Below, one piece after another: positions 61,917 through 64,000 of a stretch of DNA of 64,000 nt (the first letter of the stretch is position 1; each line of letters starts with the position of its first letter). A model generated the notes under the pieces. That model ran no database searches. It saw only the letters and a program-made list of their open reading frames with translations, and was not told the DNA's origin. A program made the position numbers and the translations under genes. Where the stretch lies: assembly GCF_000746205.1 (NCBI RefSeq), contig NZ_KN050825.1, positions 352,590-416,589 on the forward strand, read 5' to 3'. This DNA is from Halorubrum sp. BV1 (GTDB lineage: Archaea > Halobacteriota > Halobacteria > Halobacteriales > Haloferacaceae).

Positions 61917-62366
61917 TTACGTTGCGTCGGCCGGTTCGGCATCGAGCGCTGCGTCACGGAGGGTTCGACACCGCTTTCCGCCGGTTTCGAGGTCGGGAAC
62001 GGGCGTCGGGTCGCCGTCCTCGTCGACCGCGACGAACACGAAGTACGACTCCGTCGTCACCTCGCGGTCGCCGGTTCGGGGTGATTCGCGGAACGCGCGC
62101 AGGCGGACGCGGACGCTCGTCCGACCGGCCGCGTACGCGTACGACTCGATGACGCAGGTGTCGCCCTGCGGAATGGGTCGTTTGAAGTCGAGCTCGCTGA
62201 TCTTGGCGGTGACGCAGGTCTCGCCGGCGTGACGCATCGCGGACATCGCGCCGACCTCGTCCATCCACTTGACGACGTTCCCCCCGTGTGCCGACTCGTA
62301 GTTGTTCGTGTGCGTCGGCTGGACGCGCTGGCGGTTCTCGATGTAGGTGTCGCTGACGGTCGGCAT
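61917..62366 (-). CDS. Acyl-CoA thioesterase, hotdog fold (YciA-like)
   Basis: A 149-residue single hotdog-domain thioesterase. The family pattern is NYESAHGGNVVKWMDEVGAM followed by CVTAKISELDFKRPIPQGD and AYAAGRTSVRVRLRAF. It hydrolyses acyl-CoA esters. The short C-terminal tail is specific to this protein. The gene lies on the same strand as the PNPOx-like gene upstream and the lactate permease downstream, but with gaps of over 100 bases, so co-transcription is not clear. Confidence 0.9.
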   Translation of the reverse strand: MPTVSDTYIENRQRVQPTHTNNYESAHGGNVVKWMDEVGAMSAMRHAGETCVTAKISELDFKRPIPQGDTCVIESYAYAAGRTSVRVRLRAFRESPRTGDREVTTESYFVFVAVDEDGDPTPVPDLETGGKRCRTLRDAALDAEPADAT

Positions 62367-62473
62367 GCTCCGACATCACCCGGCGGGGGGAAAGACCCGT
62401 CGGCGGCGCTCCCGAGAGCGGATCCCGCAAGTCACAGTCACAGAGCGCAGGAAGCGGCCACGTCGCAGACGGC

Positions 62474-62929
62474 TTACGCGTCCTCTCGATCAACGGTGAC
62501 GATCCGCCCCGTGAGCCGGTCGGGGGTGAACCGGTAGAGGTCGATGTCGAGGTCGGATTTTCCGTCCGCCCAGATCTCGAAGAGCGGGCGACGCGTCTCA
62601 CCGTACTGTGCGATCGTCTCGGGCGTCAACTTATCGAGGTCGACCCGGTGAAGCGTGCCGACGCCGACGACGCTGCCGTAGCGGTCGCCGTCCTCCTCGT
62701 ACACAACGATTCGGGCCTTCGGGCTCGATCGGAGGAACTCGCGCTTTTCGCTGTTCGGGGTCGACACCAGCCGGAGGAACGCGTCCCGCGACTCCGTGTC
62801 GAAGCCGTACGAGATGGGGATAGCGTAAGGGGTCTCGTCGCGCGCGAGAGAGAGCACGCCGGTCTCGTGTCGGGACAGAAACGCGTCGACCTCCGCGGGG
62901 GACATCTCGGCCTCGCTGTTCGTCGCCAT
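62474..62929 (-). CDS. Pyridoxamine 5'-phosphate oxidase-family flavoprotein
   Basis: A 151-residue FMN-binding split-barrel protein. The start has MSPAEVDAFLSRHETGVLSL, then YAIPISYGFD, and a middle part with YGSVVGVGTLHRVD. Such haloarchaeal proteins are annotated as PNPOx-like; they may bind FMN or F420, with unknown substrates. The ATG at 62927-62929 was chosen because a TATA box (CCTTTATCCC, 62951-62960) lies at leaderless distance. Confidence 0.85.
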   Translation of the reverse strand: MATNSEAEMSPAEVDAFLSRHETGVLSLARDETPYAIPISYGFDTESRDAFLRLVSTPNSEKREFLRSSPKARIVVYEEDGDRYGSVVGVGTLHRVDLDKLTPETIAQYGETRRPLFEIWADGKSDLDIDLYRFTPDRLTGRIVTVDREDA

Positions 62930-62950
62930 ACGCACACCTCTGTGTACGTC

Positions 62951-62960
62951 GGGATAAAGG
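62951..62960 (-). promoter_or_regulatory. TATA box of the PNPOx-like gene
   Basis: CCTTTATCCC on the minus strand, centred 27 bases before the start codon. Confidence 0.5.
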
Positions 62961-63044
62961 ATACGAGATGCAAAAGACCGGACGACAGCGCAACCGCGCG
63001 ACGGCGGGGCGGCGGTGCGACTGTACGGCTCGCCGACCCCTCGA

Positions 63045-63227
63045 TCACGAGAGACGGTCGGCCGTCGGCGTGCTCGCGGCAGAAGGGTTGTCGATGTCGG
63101 CCTCGGTGACGGCCGCGCCGCAGACGACACAGCCCGCGTCGAGCAGCGTCGCCCGCATCGCGTCGTCCACCTCGATCGACCGGCGACACTCCGGGCAGAC
63201 GAAAGTGTGTGTCTGTGCGTCCGTCAT
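63045..63227 (-). CDS. Small zinc-ribbon protein (DUF7560-like)
   Basis: A 60-residue protein with a four-Cys ribbon: CPEC (C11, C14) and CVVC (C33, C36), separated by RRSIEVDDAMRATLLDAG. Similar proteins are common in haloarchaea; the DUF number is from memory. The ATG at 63227 was chosen because the zinc motif follows shortly; an ATG 37 residues upstream has no homologous extension. It lies between the HTH gene and the PNPOx-like gene on the same strand. Confidence 0.72.
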   Translation of the reverse strand: MTDAQTHTFVCPECRRSIEVDDAMRATLLDAGCVVCGAAVTEADIDNPSAASTPTADRLS

Positions 63228-63344
63228 ACATACACATTCGATCCGAACGGTCATCAAGGATGGATCGGATTCCTGTCGGTTCGGAATTCGGTCACGCGAC
63301 GACGCGGCCGCGCCACTGCGGTTCGATGGGGGGAGCAACCGCGG

Positions 63345-63986
63345 TCACTCGAGCACGGTCGAGAGCAGCTTCCGCTGTGCGGCGGCGACGTGCTCCGAGA
63401 ACGTCGAGCGGTCGATACCGAGGGAGTCGGCGACCTCGCCGGCGTTGGCTCCCTTAGGGTGGTCGAAGTATCCCGCCTCGTACGCGGCGGTGAGCACCTC
63501 TCGCTGCCGTTCGGTCAGATCGCTCCGGTCGACGGTGACGAGGTCCGACTCCTCGGGCGTCGACGACGACTGGAGCAGCTGTAACACCTTCATGTCGGGA
63601 CACGACTCCTGAAAGCCGTCGAGCACAGAGCGGAGGGACGGGAGGTCGGCAGCGTGAAACGTGACGATCAGCCGTCCGTCGCGGATCGTCGTTTCTGCGG
63701 CGGGGATCCCGTGGCGGTCGAGCACGGTGAACGGCGAGTCGCCGCGACACGGCGTCTCGAAGCGATAGGCGGCCTTGGCACCGTAATCGAACACCACGTC
63801 CGCGTCACCGTCGCCGGCACCCTGGAAGTCGCGGTCCGTGATGAACTCGTAGACCACGGTGTCGGCGTCGCCGTTGGGACCGCTGCGGGCGACGCTGTAG
63901 ATCGGCGTCGAGCCGTCGACGAACTCCGCGAACGGCGACGGAGACGACACGGGAAGCGAGACTTCCGCTCTAATTCCGGGGCCCAT
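63345..63986 (-). CDS. bat-type HTH-10 transcription regulator
   Basis: A 213-residue regulator. Residues about 1-140 are a beta-rich sensor domain of the bacterioopsin-activator type (FAEFVDGSTPIYSVARSG; FETPCRGDSPFTVLDRHG). The C-terminal HTH-10 (about 155-213) reads LTERQREVLTAAYEAGYFDH and GIDRSTFSEHVAAAQRKLL, matching the C-terminal domain of the 48775 regulator. There are no PAS or GAF domains. The gene is complete, its start lying 14 bases from the window edge. Its targets are unknown. Confidence 0.87.
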   Translation of the reverse strand: MGPGIRAEVSLPVSSPSPFAEFVDGSTPIYSVARSGPNGDADTVVYEFITDRDFQGAGDGDADVVFDYGAKAAYRFETPCRGDSPFTVLDRHGIPAAETTIRDGRLIVTFHAADLPSLRSVLDGFQESCPDMKVLQLLQSSSTPEESDLVTVDRSDLTERQREVLTAAYEAGYFDHPKGANAGEVADSLGIDRSTFSEHVAAAQRKLLSTVLE

Positions 63987-64000
63987 CCACGTCCATCCGT

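Overview
The window is chromosomal DNA from a haloarchaeon, most likely Halorubrum or a close relative. The evidence is high GC in most of the sequence, acidic proteins, TATA boxes placed about 27 bases before start codons (leaderless transcripts), and archaeal genes such as TFB, tRNase Z, archaeal SepF, a sensory rhodopsin I/HtrI pair, HemAT, archaeal PilB/PilC, an AhbA-AhbB fusion and bat-type HTH regulators. I saw no rRNA, tRNA, CRISPR array, transposase or integrase.

Layout. 0-1.8 kb: the start of a GTPase gene, then a lower-GC acetamidase pair and a possible 26-residue Cys-rich peptide. 1.8-10.9 kb: housekeeping genes (TFB, a ParA-like protein, an MFS carrier, HIT protein, tRNase Z, an ABC exporter, a creatininase-family hydrolase). 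11.0-13.7 kb: the phototaxis pair htrI-sopI, preceded by a 16-bp tandem repeat. 13.7-24.8 kb: metabolism (siroheme decarboxylase fusion, TrpD-like protein, NAD synthetase, ThiD, ZIP transporter, DsbA-like protein, a substrate-binding lipoprotein coupled to a PAP2 phosphatase) with several small zinc-ribbon proteins.

24.9-33.6 kb: a secretion locus, all on the minus strand. It has five Tat-type exported proteins with a TasA/camelysin-like (SipW-dependent) architecture, a Sec11-type signal peptidase, and an Asp/Ala/Gly-rich anchored protein. Two of the exported proteins carry a von Willebrand A domain inserted inside the TasA-like domain. Two paralogs share a leader that can fold into hairpins with compensatory changes. 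Downstream sit two wHTH membrane regulators (34.1 and 35.8 kb) around a zinc-motif membrane protein.

36.5-48.6 kb: MutS, SepF, a probable NAD-dependent glucose-6-phosphate dehydrogenase (azf) behind two overlapping palindromes, a DUF309-type protein, PilB/PilC, an alcohol dehydrogenase and a CitE-family lyase.

48.8-59.9 kb: a visibly lower-GC sensory island. It encodes a PAS/LOV/GAF regulator with HTH domains at both ends, a soluble globin-coupled transducer (HemAT), and two multi-PAS histidine kinases joined through a 61-residue protein by ATGA overlaps. All three large sensors contain a LOV domain with the photoactive cysteine motif, so the island probably joins blue-light and oxygen sensing. 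60-64 kb: lactate permease, a hotdog thioesterase, a PNPOx-like flavoprotein, a zinc-ribbon protein and a bat-type HTH regulator.

The two parts most worth study are the TasA/vWA surface locus and the LOV/HemAT island.
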